From assembly GCF_002115825.1 (NCBI RefSeq), contig NZ_JFJZ01000020.1, positions 22,715-86,714 on the forward strand: DNA of 64,000 bases, read 5' to 3'. The position numbers and the translations under genes were made by a program. Below, in pieces: positions 53,803 to 63,342 of the stretch (its first letter is position 1; each line of letters starts with the position of its first letter). The notes under the pieces are model-generated. The model was given only the letters and a program-made list of their open reading frames with translations, had not been told where the DNA came from and searched no databases. The DNA is from Thalassospira sp. MCCC 1A01428. Its GTDB lineage: Bacteria; Pseudomonadota; Alphaproteobacteria; Rhodospirillales; Thalassospiraceae.

Positions 53803-55067
53803 GCCTGAAGGCCTTTCTTAAAACCCGTTATGGCAACGGCTTGCGGTCGCGCGCCGCAATCGAAAACCATCACCAACGCGCCTTTGTCCGTTTTCGCCGC
53901 GAGGTTATGCCCCGTTCGCCTTTCTATGCCGATTATGCAAACACAGCATTATCGGCATTGCCACGCATGAACAAACAAAAACTGATGGATCACTTTTCGG
54001 CCATCAACACATGCGGAATTGATCGCGAAAAAGCCTTCGATATTGCCATTCAAGCCGAACAAAGCCGGGATTTTTCCCCCATGATAGGGGATGTGTCGGT
54101 TGGGCTTTCAACCGGCACATCCGGGCAGCGCGGCCTTTTTTTGGCAACACCCCGGGAACGCAGGCTGTGGGCGGCCATTCTGGCGGGGCGCTTTTGGCCC
54201 AACCTTGCCAAACCACAACGCGTTGCCTTTTTCATGCGGGCCGATAATGCGCTATATCGTACCTTGGGCAACCCGTTACTGCGGTTTGAATTTTTCGACT
54301 TGCTTGACCCGCTTGAAAAGCACCTTTCTCGCCTCCAGGACCTTTCCCCCACTGTGCTGATTGCCCCGGCAAGTATACTCAAAATTCTTGCAGATGCGCA
54401 AAATGCCGGGCAAATCGCGGTATCGCCCCGGCGCATCATTTCTGTCGCCGAAACCCTGTCCCCTGACGACCGCAACATTGCGAATCAGGCCTTTGGCCGC
54501 CAGATCGATGAAGTCTATCAAGCAACAGAAGGCGTCCTTGCCTTTACCTGCCCGGCGGGAAACCTGCATTTAAACGAGGCCTGGATGCGGATCGAACGTG
54601 ACATCATCGACCCGCAAAGCGGTGCATTTTGCCCGATCATTCATGATTTCACCCGTCAAAGCCTGCTGTTGCTGAATTACCGGCTAAACGATGTTCTGAT
54701 CCCCGACCCGTCGCCATGCCCATGCGGTTCGGCCTGCACCAGAATTGCCCGCATCGAAGGCCGGGAAGACGATGCCTTATGGTGGCACGGCCCAACCGGC
54801 CGCAAAATGGTATCGGCCGATGCCATCCGCACCACCATTGCCTGCCTGCCATCCCCGATCACTGATTACCGGGTGATCGAAAAAAACAATCAGCTTACCG
54901 TATGGCTGGATGGTGCAGCCCCCACCAGCGAAACGGAACTGCATCATGCGTTTTCATCCCTGGCCACCAGACTGGATGTTACCGTGCCGCCTCTGACTAT
55001 CCGGCATGGCCTGCCATGCGAAACCGATTTTAAAAGACGCCGAATTCGTATCGAAACCAGCCCTTAA
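53799..55067 (+). CDS. F390-synthetase-related adenylate-forming enzyme
   Basis: 422-residue protein of the phenylacetate-CoA-ligase-like/F390-synthetase-related group. The phosphate loop is VGLSTGTSGQRGLFLAT (about 107-123), then a VYQATEGVLAFTCP segment, and the PDPSPCPCGSACTRI Cys-rich strand typical of the family. It adenylates a carboxylic acid and passes it to a nucleophile. In the operon it would take the OleC role (activating a beta-hydroxy acid) although it is not an OleC homologue. Start ATG 53799 is coupled (ATGA) to the MBL gene. Confidence 0.8.
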   Translation: MSLKAFLKTRYGNGLRSRAAIENHHQRAFVRFRREVMPRSPFYADYANTALSALPRMNKQKLMDHFSAINTCGIDREKAFDIAIQAEQSRDFSPMIGDVSVGLSTGTSGQRGLFLATPRERRLWAAILAGRFWPNLAKPQRVAFFMRADNALYRTLGNPLLRFEFFDLLDPLEKHLSRLQDLSPTVLIAPASILKILADAQNAGQIAVSPRRIISVAETLSPDDRNIANQAFGRQIDEVYQATEGVLAFTCPAGNLHLNEAWMRIERDIIDPQSGAFCPIIHDFTRQSLLLLNYRLNDVLIPDPSPCPCGSACTRIARIEGREDDALWWHGPTGRKMVSADAIRTTIACLPSPITDYRVIEKNNQLTVWLDGAAPTSETELHHAFSSLATRLDVTVPPLTIRHGLPCETDFKRRRIRIETSP

Positions 55068-55229
55068 TTATATCGGCGGGCGCATAGCAAACGGCTGACA
55101 ACGGAGTGCTGAAACACACAAAATATTCGCCCCCTTGCGGCGGATCGTCTAATGCTGTCCCATATAAAGCAGAAATCATTTTGGCGCGGCGGCAACACAG
55201 CCCCACCACAAGAACAAAAGGACAGTGCA

Positions 55230-56936
55230 ATGGACCATTCCCAGCTTTCAAAATGCATTCTAGCCGGTCAGGGCAAGGTCCCGGCGGATATTGTTATTCG
55301 CAATGTTGGCCTGCTGGATGTCATGACCGGGGCGGTCACCATTACCGACATTGCCATTGTCGGCGACCGCATTGTTGGCACCCATGCATCTTACCGGGGC
55401 GATGTCGAAATTGATGGCACCGGGCGTTTTGCCGCACCGGGCTTTATCGACACCCATTTGCATATCGAAAGCTCGCTGGTCACCCCCCTGGAATTTGACC
55501 GCTGCGTGTTGCCCCACGGTGTCACCACCGTTTTGTGCGACCCGCACGAAATTGCCAATGTGCTGGGCGCGCCGGGTATCAAATATTTCCTTGATAGTGC
55601 CGAACGCGCGATTATGGATATTCGCGTAAACCTGTCGTCCTGCGTCCCTGCCACATCATTTGAAACATCGGGCGCGCAGCTTGAAATTGATGATTTATTG
55701 CCATTTCGCAACCACCCCAAGGTGGTTGGCCTGGCCGAGGTGATGAATTATCCCGGCGTGCTAAATCTCGATCCCGGCATTATGGCAAAGCTTTTGGCGT
55801 TTCAGGACGGGCATATGGATGGCCATGCGCCACTGGTGCGCGGCACGGCCCTTAACGGGTATATGGCGGCAGGTATTCGCACCGATCACGAAGCCACCTC
55901 TGCCGACGAAGCCCGCGAAAAACTGGCAAAAGGCATGGCAATCCTGATCCGCGAGGGGTCGGTGTCCAAAGATCTGGAAGCCCTGGCGGAAATTCTCGAT
56001 GAAAACACGTCAAGTTTCGTCGCCCTGTGTACCGACGACCGTAACCCGCTTGATATTGCCGAGGAAGGCCATCTTGATGCCCTGATTCGCCGCCTGATCG
56101 CCAATGGGCGGCCCTTACACCATGTCTATCGGGCAGCATCGCATTCGGCGGCGCGCATTTTCGGCCTTAAGGATCGTGGTTTGATCGGTCCGGGTTGGCG
56201 GGCCGATATTGTCTTGCTTGATAGCCTGGAAGATTGCACGGTAAGCGACGTTTTCGCCGGTGGCAAACGGGTCACCCCCGAATTATTCGCCACCCGCGAG
56301 CTTGTCCCCGCCGTAGGGCTTACGTCAATGAAAGCAAAGCCGGTAACGGGCGATGCCTTTATCTGCACACCCAAACCAGGGCAAAACCAGACCCCGGTAA
56401 TTGGCGTTAAACCCGGCCTGATCCTGACCTTCCGCGAAGAAGCCACGCTGGAAGTTTCGCAAAACGGCCTGATGCCGGACCTGGAACGCGATGTCATCAA
56501 GGTTGCTGTCATTGAACGCCACGGCAAAAACGGCAATATCGGCCGCAGCTTCGTCACCGGTTTTGGGTTGAAAAAAGGGGCTATCGCCTCGTCTGTCGGC
56601 CATGATAGCCACAATATCACCGTGGTTGGCGCCGATGACGACGACATGGCGCTGGCGGTAAACCGCCTGATCGAAATGGGCGGCGGTTTTGCCGTGGCCG
56701 AAGATGGCAAAATCACCGCCGAACTGGCCCTGCCCGTCGCCGGATTAATGAGCGAAAAGCCCTTTGAAACCATCGCAACCGATCTCGAACATTTGCGCAA
56801 TGCTGCCAAATCGCTTGATTGCGTATTGCCCGAACCGTTCCTTCAGGTCGCGTTTTTGGCCCTGCCTGTAATCCCTCATCTAAAAATGACGGACCGGGGC
56901 CTGTTTGATGTCGATAAATTCGATTTCGTCAATTAA
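55230..56936 (+). CDS. ade: Adenine deaminase
   Basis: 568-residue amidohydrolase of the adenine deaminase type. The metal-binding [15 protein letters not shown] lies near residue 71, then [17 protein letters not shown] and the TDDRNPLDI loop. It hydrolyses adenine to hypoxanthine with Mn/Fe. The C-terminal half shows [19 protein letters not shown]. Start is ATG 55230 with AAGGA. It is an independent unit followed by a terminator. A 160-bp gap precedes it with no gene. Confidence 0.92.
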   Translation: MDHSQLSKCILAGQGKVPADIVIRNVGLLDVMTGAVTITDIAIVGDRIVGTHASYRGDVEIDGTGRFAAPGFIDTHLHIESSLVTPLEFDRCVLPHGVTTVLCDPHEIANVLGAPGIKYFLDSAERAIMDIRVNLSSCVPATSFETSGAQLEIDDLLPFRNHPKVVGLAEVMNYPGVLNLDPGIMAKLLAFQDGHMDGHAPLVRGTALNGYMAAGIRTDHEATSADEAREKLAKGMAILIREGSVSKDLEALAEILDENTSSFVALCTDDRNPLDIAEEGHLDALIRRLIANGRPLHHVYRAASHSAARIFGLKDRGLIGPGWRADIVLLDSLEDCTVSDVFAGGKRVTPELFATRELVPAVGLTSMKAKPVTGDAFICTPKPGQNQTPVIGVKPGLILTFREEATLEVSQNGLMPDLERDVIKVAVIERHGKNGNIGRSFVTGFGLKKGAIASSVGHDSHNITVVGADDDDMALAVNRLIEMGGGFAVAEDGKITAELALPVAGLMSEKPFETIATDLEHLRNAAKSLDCVLPEPFLQVAFLALPVIPHLKMTDRGLFDVDKFDFVN

Positions 56937-56988
56937 CCCTTCGCCTCCAATACAACCCCAAGCTCAACAAACTCACAAATTCCCTTTC

Positions 56989-57018
56989 GCCACCCCGGAT
57001 CTAAAATGCCGGGGTGGC
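56989..57018 (+). terminator. Hairpin terminator after ade
   Basis: CCACCCCGG (56990-56998) pairs with CCGGGGTGG (57009-57017); a TGCGTTTT run follows. Confidence 0.7.
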
Positions 57019-57099
57019 TGCGTTTTGCATGTTTAAACCGCAAAACCATTCGATAACCGATTGGCATTACACAATACTTGCGAAAAATTACAGTTAAGA

Positions 57100-57120
57100 A
57101 TTATTATCATTGACATTATC
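57100..57120. promoter_or_regulatory. Possible Fur-like site upstream of the MFS gene
   Basis: Read on the minus strand, 57120-57100 is GATAAT-GTCAAT-GATAAT-AAT, close to the GATAAT hexamer repeat of Fur boxes. The operon includes a siderophore reductase, which suits iron control. Overlaps the first TTGAC repeat. Confidence 0.4.
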
Positions 57121-57152
57121 AACCATTTTTCTTATTAGTTGACTATATCAAC
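57110..57152. promoter_or_regulatory. Two copies of a TTGAC-N2-TATCAAC palindrome, probable MarR operators
   Basis: TTGACATTATCAAC at 57110-57123 and TTGACTATATCAAC at 57139-57152 differ at two bases and are 29 bp apart, each an inverted repeat. They lie 150 bp before the MFS start. The MarR-family gene in the same operon is the likely binder. Confidence 0.6.
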
Positions 57153-57303
57153 AACACTTAACCCCCGTCACTGATCTGCATTTCGCGCCATTCCGACATG
57201 TTCATCAGGTTTTCATACCTGAAACAGTCCCAGATATCGTATTGCGTCACCCCGAAAACATAACAGGCAGCACTGATATGTGCGCCGTTTCAGGAATTTC
57301 TGC

Positions 57304-58686
57304 ATGCCAAAATCAACGGTCATTCATGAAGATGGATTGCCCCAGCCCCAACGCACCCTGGCCTTTTTAACCATTTCCCTTGCCGTTATGATGGCCGTTC
57401 TTGATGGCTCAATCATGAATGTGGCCCTGCCAACCATCGCACATGACCAGCAGGTTAGCCCGGCCCACGCGATCTGGGTCGTTACAGCTTATCAACTTGC
57501 TGTGGTGGTCTCCCTGTTGCCTCTGGCTGCCTTGGGCGAAGCCATCGGCTTTCGCAAAATCAACCTTGCCGGGCTGGTTGTCTTTTGCCTGGCTTCCATT
57601 CTATGCGCGTACTCCCCTACCATCGAAATTCTGACCTTCGCCCGCCTGCTGCAGGGCCTGGGCGGGGCAGCCCTCATGAGCATTAACGCTGCCCTTGTCC
57701 GCCATATCATGCCAATCAATCAACTGGGTAAGGGGATCAGCCGGGTTGCCATGGTCGTTGCCATATCGGCAGCCGCCGGGCCCTCGATTGCATCGGCCAT
57801 TCTGGCAATTTCAAGCTGGCACTGGCTGTTCCTGATCAATGTGCCATTGTCCATTGCTGCCTTTGGCATGGGCTATTTCACCCTGCCTTACAACAAACTG
57901 AACCAGACACGCTTTGACATTGGCAGTGCCATTCTCAATGTCCTTAGCTTCGGCTTTCTGATCTCTGCCCTTGGCAGTATCGGCACCAGCAATAATACCA
58001 TGTTGATCGCAGGACAGTTCGCCATTGCCATCATCGCCGGTATTTTTCTCGCCCGGCGCCAGCTCTCTCGCTCCAATCCCCTTTTGCCGATAGACCTTTT
58101 GAAACGACCGGTCTTTGCAGGCTCGATCATTTCATCGATCTGCGGCTTTAACGCCCAGTTTATCGCCTTTGTGTCGCTGCCTTTCTACTTTCACGATGTC
58201 ACTGGCTATAGTGCGGTGAAAACCGGCATGTTGCTTACTCCGTGGCCAGTGGCGACCGCCTTGATGGCGCCTTTGGCAGGCAAACTTGCCGATAAATATT
58301 CGGCGGCACCATTTACCGCACTTGGCATGACAATTTTTGCCATTGGCCTTGGCGCAACCGTCTGGCTCCCCGGCAATGCGGGCAATTACACCGTCATTAT
58401 TGCCCTTATGATCTGCGGTGCCGGGTTCTCCCTGTTTCAAACGCCCAATAACCGTATCATGCTCACCAGTGCCCCCCGTGAACGCAGCGGTGCTGCCAGT
58501 GGCCTTCTGTCGACCGCCCGCCTTCTTGGGCAATCCAGTGGGGCTGCATTGGCAGCCATCCTGATATCCTACAGCACCGAATTTAACCTGGCCCTTCTGA
58601 TGTATACCGCTGCCGGCTTTGCCCTGATCTCGGCCTGCATCAGTGCCATTCGTAACCGCGCCTGGCAGGTTGGCATCATTTCGTAA
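57304..58686 (+). CDS. MFS transporter, DHA2/EmrB-QacA type
   Basis: 460-residue major-facilitator protein with about 13-14 hydrophobic segments. It begins with LAVMMAVLDGSIMNVALPTI, the DHA2 motif around residue 32-51, and carries IWVVTAYQLAVVV and RLLQGLGGAALMSI. DHA2 members export drugs and sometimes siderophores. Start ATG 57304 has AGGAA upstream; an in-frame start at 57280 is possible. It forms an operon with marR and a siderophore-interacting reductase. Confidence 0.87.
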   Translation: MPKSTVIHEDGLPQPQRTLAFLTISLAVMMAVLDGSIMNVALPTIAHDQQVSPAHAIWVVTAYQLAVVVSLLPLAALGEAIGFRKINLAGLVVFCLASILCAYSPTIEILTFARLLQGLGGAALMSINAALVRHIMPINQLGKGISRVAMVVAISAAAGPSIASAILAISSWHWLFLINVPLSIAAFGMGYFTLPYNKLNQTRFDIGSAILNVLSFGFLISALGSIGTSNNTMLIAGQFAIAIIAGIFLARRQLSRSNPLLPIDLLKRPVFAGSIISSICGFNAQFIAFVSLPFYFHDVTGYSAVKTGMLLTPWPVATALMAPLAGKLADKYSAAPFTALGMTIFAIGLGATVWLPGNAGNYTVIIALMICGAGFSLFQTPNNRIMLTSAPRERSGAASGLLSTARLLGQSSGAALAAILISYSTEFNLALLMYTAAGFALISACISAIRNRAWQVGIIS

Positions 58687-58700
58687 CGCCACTGCCCGCA

Positions 58701-58727
58701 CCCGTTGGCGGCATTGACGCCAACGGG
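58701..58727 (+). terminator. Hairpin between the MFS and marR genes
   Basis: CCCGTTGGCG (58701-58710) pairs with CGCCAACGGG (58718-58727), without a T-tract. It may attenuate or stabilise. Confidence 0.4.
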
Positions 58728-58765
58728 ACCAATGATTACCTCGCATTTGATAACGGAGCCTTCAC

Positions 58766-59191
58766 ATGCCCGAAAGCACGATTGGCGAAACCCTTCATAG
58801 CCTGTTGCATGCCTATAAACGGGCATTGCGCCAGGCCTATCATCAGGCAGAAATCCCGCTTGCCATCTCGCATATTCGGACGTTGAAAGGCATTAACGCC
58901 ATTCCCGACTGTACGGCCCTTGCCCTGTCTTCACGCACTAAACGCGACAAAGGCCAGGTTACCCGACTGATACAGGACCTGCTGGCCGAACAGCTGATTG
59001 AAAAACATCCTCACCCCCGGGATAAACGCAGCAACATCCTGCACCTAACCCCGGATGGGCAAAAAATGATCAAACAGATCAAAGAGATCGAAGAAATCGC
59101 CGCTTCGCGCATGGCAATCGGCCTCACCCCCGATGAGATCGCCGATTTCAACCGCCTTGCCACAACCATGAGCGCCAATCTTGCGAAATAA
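58766..59191 (+). CDS. MarR-family transcriptional regulator
   Basis: 141-residue winged-helix regulator. The recognition helix is in DKGQVTRLIQDLLAEQLIEK (about 72-91) and the wing is HPRDKRSNILHLT with the usual D-x-R pattern. It lies between the MFS and reductase genes of one operon, an arrangement that points to autoregulation at the TTGAC repeats upstream. Ligand unknown. Confidence 0.87.
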   Translation: MPESTIGETLHSLLHAYKRALRQAYHQAEIPLAISHIRTLKGINAIPDCTALALSSRTKRDKGQVTRLIQDLLAEQLIEKHPHPRDKRSNILHLTPDGQKMIKQIKEIEEIAASRMAIGLTPDEIADFNRLATTMSANLAK

Positions 59192-59240
59192 CCGCAAATC
59201 TGGCGCCAACCGCAATCAGAGCTTTAGAAAGGAAATCACG

Positions 59241-59999
59241 ATGCCACAACCAGCCAGACCCGCACCCCGGCAATTTGACGTGATCCGCAAAACCAACATC
59301 ACCCCGAACATGCTGCGCATTACTTTGGGCGGCAAGGGCATGAATACCTTCCCCGAAGATCAGGCCAGCGCCTATGTCAAACTGATGTTTGATAATCCGG
59401 GTCAGGAAAAACCCATGTTGCGCACCTATACCGTGCGTGCCCAGCGGGAAAATGAAATCGATATCGATTTTGTTCTGCACGAAGATGGCGGCCCGGCTTC
59501 AAGCTGGGCAATCAATTGCCAACCGGGCGACAAAATCAGCATCGGTGGTCCCGGCCCTAAAAAACTGGTTGATAACACGGCCGACTGGATGCTGATCGTT
59601 GGCGATATGACGGCCCTGCCCGCCATATCGGTAAATCTCGAACAACTCCCACAGTCTGCGCGTGGCTATGCCGTAATCGAGGTGCCGAGCGAAGCCGACA
59701 TCCAGCCGCTCCGCAAACCCGATCATATTACCATCCACTGGGTCATCAACCCGCACCCCGGCACGAACAGCAATGCACTGCACAATGTCGTCTCCGCCCT
59801 GGATTGGCCAGAAGGCAAACCCTCGGTCTGGGCTGCGTGTGAATTCACCGGCATGCAAAAACTCCGTCACCACTTCCGCAATGAACGCGATATTGATAAA
59901 CGCGAAATGTATATTTCCAGCTACTGGAAACTCGGCGCGAATGAAGAAACCCATAAATCGGCAAAGCGGGATGATGCGGCGCAGGAGGAGGCAGCCTAA
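59241..59999 (+). CDS. Siderophore-interacting protein (FAD-dependent ferric reductase)
   Basis: 252-residue SIP/ViuB-family flavin reductase. The FAD-binding MLRTYTVRAQRENEIDIDFVLH (about 59-80) and the NAD-binding part MLIVGDMTALPAISVNLEQLP (about 116-136) are evident, and the SSYWKLGANEE ending is typical. It releases iron from ferric siderophores in the cytoplasm with NAD(P)H. Start ATG 59241 behind AAGGA. Last gene of the MFS-marR-sip operon, ended by a strong terminator. Confidence 0.85.
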   Translation: MPQPARPAPRQFDVIRKTNITPNMLRITLGGKGMNTFPEDQASAYVKLMFDNPGQEKPMLRTYTVRAQRENEIDIDFVLHEDGGPASSWAINCQPGDKISIGGPGPKKLVDNTADWMLIVGDMTALPAISVNLEQLPQSARGYAVIEVPSEADIQPLRKPDHITIHWVINPHPGTNSNALHNVVSALDWPEGKPSVWAACEFTGMQKLRHHFRNERDIDKREMYISSYWKLGANEETHKSAKRDDAAQEEAA

Positions 60000-60028
60000 G
60001 TCAGTTTCTTGGACGGGCGCATAAAAAT

Positions 60029-60064
60029 GATAAAAGCAGAGCCGGGTTCGGCTCTGCTTTTATC
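60029..60064. terminator. Bidirectional terminator between sip and azoR
   Basis: GATAAAAGCAGAGCC (60029-60043) and GGCTCTGCTTTTATC (60050-60064) are exact 15-bp inverse copies with a T-run on either strand. Confidence 0.9.
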
Positions 60065-60082
60065 TGCCAGAAGTTGAGGGAC

Positions 60083-60706
60083 TCAGGTTAAATTAAAGAG
60101 GATTTCATCCAGGTCGACCTTGGCAATCAAACTATCCCTGGCTGTCGCAAGCTGTTCCTGATCAAGAAAAGCGGTCGCCTGCAGGGGTAAAAAGTACAAC
60201 TCCATTAACCCAACGCAACCAAGTGCGACTTTCATATAAGGCGTGAGAAAATCCGGTTGATTGGCGCGATCACCGGCAAAAACACCCCCGGAGGCAACAC
60301 AGATAAAAACGGGCCGATCGCGCAGCAGACCAACCTTTCCTTCCGACGACGACGAAAACGTACGACCAATTCGAAGAATTTGGTCGATCCACGCTTTAAG
60401 AACAGAAGGGACAGTGAAGTTGTTCATCGGAGTGCCGATTACCAAAACCTCGGCTGCCTCCACTTCCCGGATCAATTGCTCAGATAGCTGAAATGCGCTA
60501 TTTCGCGGCCCTTCAGCCAAGGTAGCAGGAGACGAAAGAGCGATCGCGTATTCGGTCCCTGTATGCGGTATAGGATGTCGGCCCAGATCACGGTAGGTAA
60601 CATCGATCCCGGCGTTTTTCCCTCGCAGACGCGCGACGACAGCAGAAGAAAGCTGACGACTGTGGGATTCGTCCCTGGGGCTGCAATCTATATGCAGAAT
60701 ATTCAT
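60083..60706 (-). CDS. azoR: FMN-dependent NADH-azoreductase
   Basis: 207-residue flavodoxin-like quinone/azo reductase. The first strand ILHIDCSPRDESHSRQLS, GTPMNNFTVPSVLKAWIDQI and the FMN-contact SGGVFAGDR segment are all typical of AzoR. It reduces quinones and azo dyes with NADH by two electrons. Start ATG 60706 with AAAAGGA. It is the last of a GNAT-AhpD-azoR operon that faces a MocR regulator, consistent with an electrophile or oxidative-stress response. Confidence 0.88.
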   Translation of the reverse strand: MNILHIDCSPRDESHSRQLSSAVVARLRGKNAGIDVTYRDLGRHPIPHTGTEYAIALSSPATLAEGPRNSAFQLSEQLIREVEAAEVLVIGTPMNNFTVPSVLKAWIDQILRIGRTFSSSSEGKVGLLRDRPVFICVASGGVFAGDRANQPDFLTPYMKVALGCVGLMELYFLPLQATAFLDQEQLATARDSLIAKVDLDEILFNLT

Positions 60707-60851
60707 GGAATGTCCTTTTAACGACTTTCGTATTCAACAAACACGCGCTTTAAACTCGTTGCAAACTGCAAAGACAGAATAATTTTCAGCTTTCACATCG
60801 GGTATGCGAACGCATCGTCTGGCGGGTATTTTTATAAACAAAGCAAAAAGA

Positions 60852-61283
60852 TCATTGGCGCATTCCGACCGCCAAACGGTTAAATCCGCTCATCAAAGCA
60901 ATAGCAAAGCAAAGATCGGAAATTTCGACGTCGCTGAAATGTTGCTTGAGAGGGTCAAAAACATCATCCGGGGCGTGCGTCTGATCGACATGGGTTAGCG
61001 CTTCCGCCCAGGCCAACGCAGCACATTCACGTTCAGTAAAATGCTCGCTGACGCGCCACCCTGCCAAACTATCGAGTTTGACATCGGCAACACCACTGGC
61101 GCGCAACGCTTTGGCATGCATTTCCAGACAAAAAGCACATCCATTGATTTGGGACATTCTCAGCCAAACCAGTTCAATTAACTGTTTTCCAAGACTGCTT
61201 TTTTCCAATGCTTTCTTGGTGGCACCAAAGCCCTGATAAGCTTCGGGAGAGAGTGTCCAGTAAGATAAACGAAGAGTTGTCAT
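60852..61283 (-). CDS. Carboxymuconolactone decarboxylase-family (AhpD-like) protein
   Basis: 143-residue helical protein. The redox motif CAFCLEMHAKALRASG near residue 50 has the CxxC-x3-H pattern of AhpD-type alkylhydroperoxidases. It likely reduces a hydroperoxide or acts as a thiol carrier. Start ATG 61283 has AGGAG. It sits between azoR and GNAT in one operon. Confidence 0.85.
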   Translation of the reverse strand: MTTLRLSYWTLSPEAYQGFGATKKALEKSSLGKQLIELVWLRMSQINGCAFCLEMHAKALRASGVADVKLDSLAGWRVSEHFTERECAALAWAEALTHVDQTHAPDDVFDPLKQHFSDVEISDLCFAIALMSGFNRLAVGMRQ

Positions 61284-61339
61284 GGAAGGGCTCCTGTAAG
61301 GTAAGACGAAAAATTAATCAGATTGACGGCAGGCGCCAT

Positions 61340-61771
61340 CTATAACGGCTGGCTGAAATGCATTCCTTTCGCCAGCAAACCCTGGCGAAAATAGAAACGC
61401 TGTCCCAACGCATTTCCCAAAGCCGTATCGAGAACGAAGTGTGCACAGTTTTGCTGTCGCGCTTCTTCGCGCAGCGCATCTATCAATTTGCCCCCAATAC
61501 CGTGGCAACGGGCGTCGGACGTCGTGATCAAATCATCAACATAAAGGAAACGCCCATACAGCAGGTTCTCCTGAATGCGATAACCGGCCAACCCCTTGAC
61601 CTGTTCTTCCTGCCAACCCGCCAACAGAGAATATCCCTGCGCAGCCTGACGACGCACTTGCGCCGCAAATACCGCTGCATCGGTCAAATGCGGGCGCAAT
61701 TCACGCATAATGTTAAAGCAAGCCTGATAGTCCCGATCAGTGGTGACAGGGCTTAATCGAAAAATGCTCAT
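61340..61771 (-). CDS. GNAT N-acetyltransferase
   Basis: 143-residue single-domain acetyltransferase. The acetyl-CoA loop is in DARCHGIGGKLIDALREEARQQ (about 87-108) after the LYVDDLITTSD strand, and QRFYFRQGLLAKGMHF is the usual last segment. Start ATG 61771 with AAGGA. It is the first gene after the divergent MocR promoter. Confidence 0.82.
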   Translation of the reverse strand: MSIFRLSPVTTDRDYQACFNIMRELRPHLTDAAVFAAQVRRQAAQGYSLLAGWQEEQVKGLAGYRIQENLLYGRFLYVDDLITTSDARCHGIGGKLIDALREEARQQNCAHFVLDTALGNALGQRFYFRQGLLAKGMHFSQPL

Positions 61772-61835
61772 GACGATTTCCTTGTGTTACAGCCACCAAT
61801 ATAAGAAGGTCATGGCCTATGACACAGGGCCAAGA

Positions 61836-61850
61836 ATTGACTAAATCAAT
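61836..61850. promoter_or_regulatory. Short palindrome in the MocR/GNAT divergent promoter
   Basis: ATTGA (61836-61840) and TCAAT (61846-61850) face each other 13 bp before the mocR start. MocR proteins bind short repeats in such gaps. Confidence 0.35.
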
Positions 61851-61862
61851 GGGACATGATTG

Positions 61863-63296
61863 ATGAATTTGCAGCACTTGATGCCAAATCGGGAAAAAGA
61901 CGTACCGATCTACCTGCAGCTATATCGTCGCTACCGGGAGGCTATTGCCTTAGGAAAGCTTTCCCCCGGAGATCGGGTCCCTTCCGTGCGCAGCCTCGCA
62001 AGTGAACTAAACCTGGCACGTGGAACAGTTGAAGCGGCCTATCAAATGCTGGTAAGCGAAGGCTATTTTGTAACGCGTGGCGCCGCAGGAACAATAGTTT
62101 CTTCCGAGCTGGTGAAACTTGTTGAACAAAATAACCCTGTACATATGTTTGCCTCGCCAGCCTCCCCCCGGCCTCAAATACAGTCTGCAACCTGTAAACC
62201 CCTGCCGTTTCAACTTGGCTTACCGGCATTGGATGCTTTTCCACGAAAGGCCTGGGCGCGTTTAGCCGGGCGTAACGTCCGGACTCTGGAAACAGTCGCG
62301 ATGACCTGTCCGGATCCGGCGGGATACGAACCTCTCAGACGCTCGATTGCCACTTACCTCGGTATTTCACGCGGTATCAGCTGTTCTCATGAACAGGTAT
62401 TTGTTACGGCAGGTTACAGGGGCGCGTTAGAGCTGGTACGTCACACGTTGCTGCAAGTGGGACAAACAGGGTGGTATGAAGATCCTGGATATATTCTTGC
62501 CCGGCAGTTCCTGGAACACGCGGGAATGCGTTTAATACCAATACCCGTAGATGAAGAAGGTATAGATGTACGCGCCGGCCAGCAACGCGGTGCCGATGCC
62601 AGCTTTGTTATAGTAACCCCAACCCACCAAAGCCCGATGGGCGTAGCCTTGTCATTGCCACGGCGGCTCGAATTACTGGAATGGGCAAAGCGCCGGAATG
62701 TATGGGTGATAGAAGATGACTACGATAGTGAATTTCGATATCACGGGCACCCGCTGCCCGCATTGAAAAGCCTCGATCGGGGTGAACGGGTACTCTACAC
62801 TGGAACCTTCAGTAAGGTACTGTTCCCCGGATTGCGGTTAGCCTATCTGGTTGTGCCTGCCTCGCAAGTTCGCAAATTCAGAGAGACCATAAATCATCTT
62901 CCTGGTCCCGGTTCTATTTTGCCTCAGGCTATGGTCGCTGATTTTATGGAACAAGGACACTTTGCCCGCCATCTCCGAAAGATGCGTTCGCTTTATGCAA
63001 CAAGGCGCGGCTATCTTGTCGATGCGCTAACCCAAACGATGGGGACGCGCCTGAATGTCCAGCCACAAGCAGGCGGCATTCATGTATTGGCGCATCTAAA
63101 CACCTCGCAATGTGACAAAACACTCGCGGCCACGGCAGAGGCCAACGGCCTTGCTATTCAGGCGTTGTCCAACTGGCAGGTCAAGAAATCATCGCAAAGT
63201 GGTTTGTTGATGGGATTTGCCAACTTCACAACGGCTGAAGAAGCTATCGTATCGGCTCAGCGTTTGGAAACGCTGATGTGCCATCAATACGTCTGA
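61863..63296 (+). CDS. MocR/PdxR-type GntR-aminotransferase fusion regulator
   Basis: 477-residue regulator. The GntR winged helix (about 15-85) has LSPGDRVPSVRSLASELNLARGTVEAAYQMLVSEGY in pieces (RSLASELNLARGTVEAAYQ near 48-66). The aminotransferase-fold domain (about 120-475) has VIEDDYDSEFRYHG, and the PLP Lys in LYTGTFSKVLFPGLRLAYLV. It probably binds PLP as effector. Start is ATG 61863; TTG 61860 is adjacent and unlikely. It is divergent from the GNAT-AhpD-azoR operon. Confidence 0.88.
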   Translation: MNLQHLMPNREKDVPIYLQLYRRYREAIALGKLSPGDRVPSVRSLASELNLARGTVEAAYQMLVSEGYFVTRGAAGTIVSSELVKLVEQNNPVHMFASPASPRPQIQSATCKPLPFQLGLPALDAFPRKAWARLAGRNVRTLETVAMTCPDPAGYEPLRRSIATYLGISRGISCSHEQVFVTAGYRGALELVRHTLLQVGQTGWYEDPGYILARQFLEHAGMRLIPIPVDEEGIDVRAGQQRGADASFVIVTPTHQSPMGVALSLPRRLELLEWAKRRNVWVIEDDYDSEFRYHGHPLPALKSLDRGERVLYTGTFSKVLFPGLRLAYLVVPASQVRKFRETINHLPGPGSILPQAMVADFMEQGHFARHLRKMRSLYATRRGYLVDALTQTMGTRLNVQPQAGGIHVLAHLNTSQCDKTLAATAEANGLAIQALSNWQVKKSSQSGLLMGFANFTTAEEAIVSAQRLETLMCHQYV

Positions 63297-63323
63297 TTAT
63301 GTTCTCCCGAGCACTGTTTCGCC

Positions 63324-63342
63324 GTAAGCGTATAGCCAGAGG
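63324..63342. repeat. Direct repeat, left-end-like IS66 sequence (copy 1)
   Basis: GTAAGCGTATAGCCAGAGG starts with the GTAA-CG found at many IS66 ends. A near-identical copy is at 63529-63547. Confidence 0.5.

Larger units (their letters stand above)
56937..57303. other. Intergenic region: terminator plus regulatory sites
   Basis: No gene. From left to right it holds the ade terminator (56989-57018), a Fur-like hexamer site (57100-57120) and two TTGAC-N2-TATCAAC operators (57110-57152), then the MFS leader. Confidence 0.7.
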
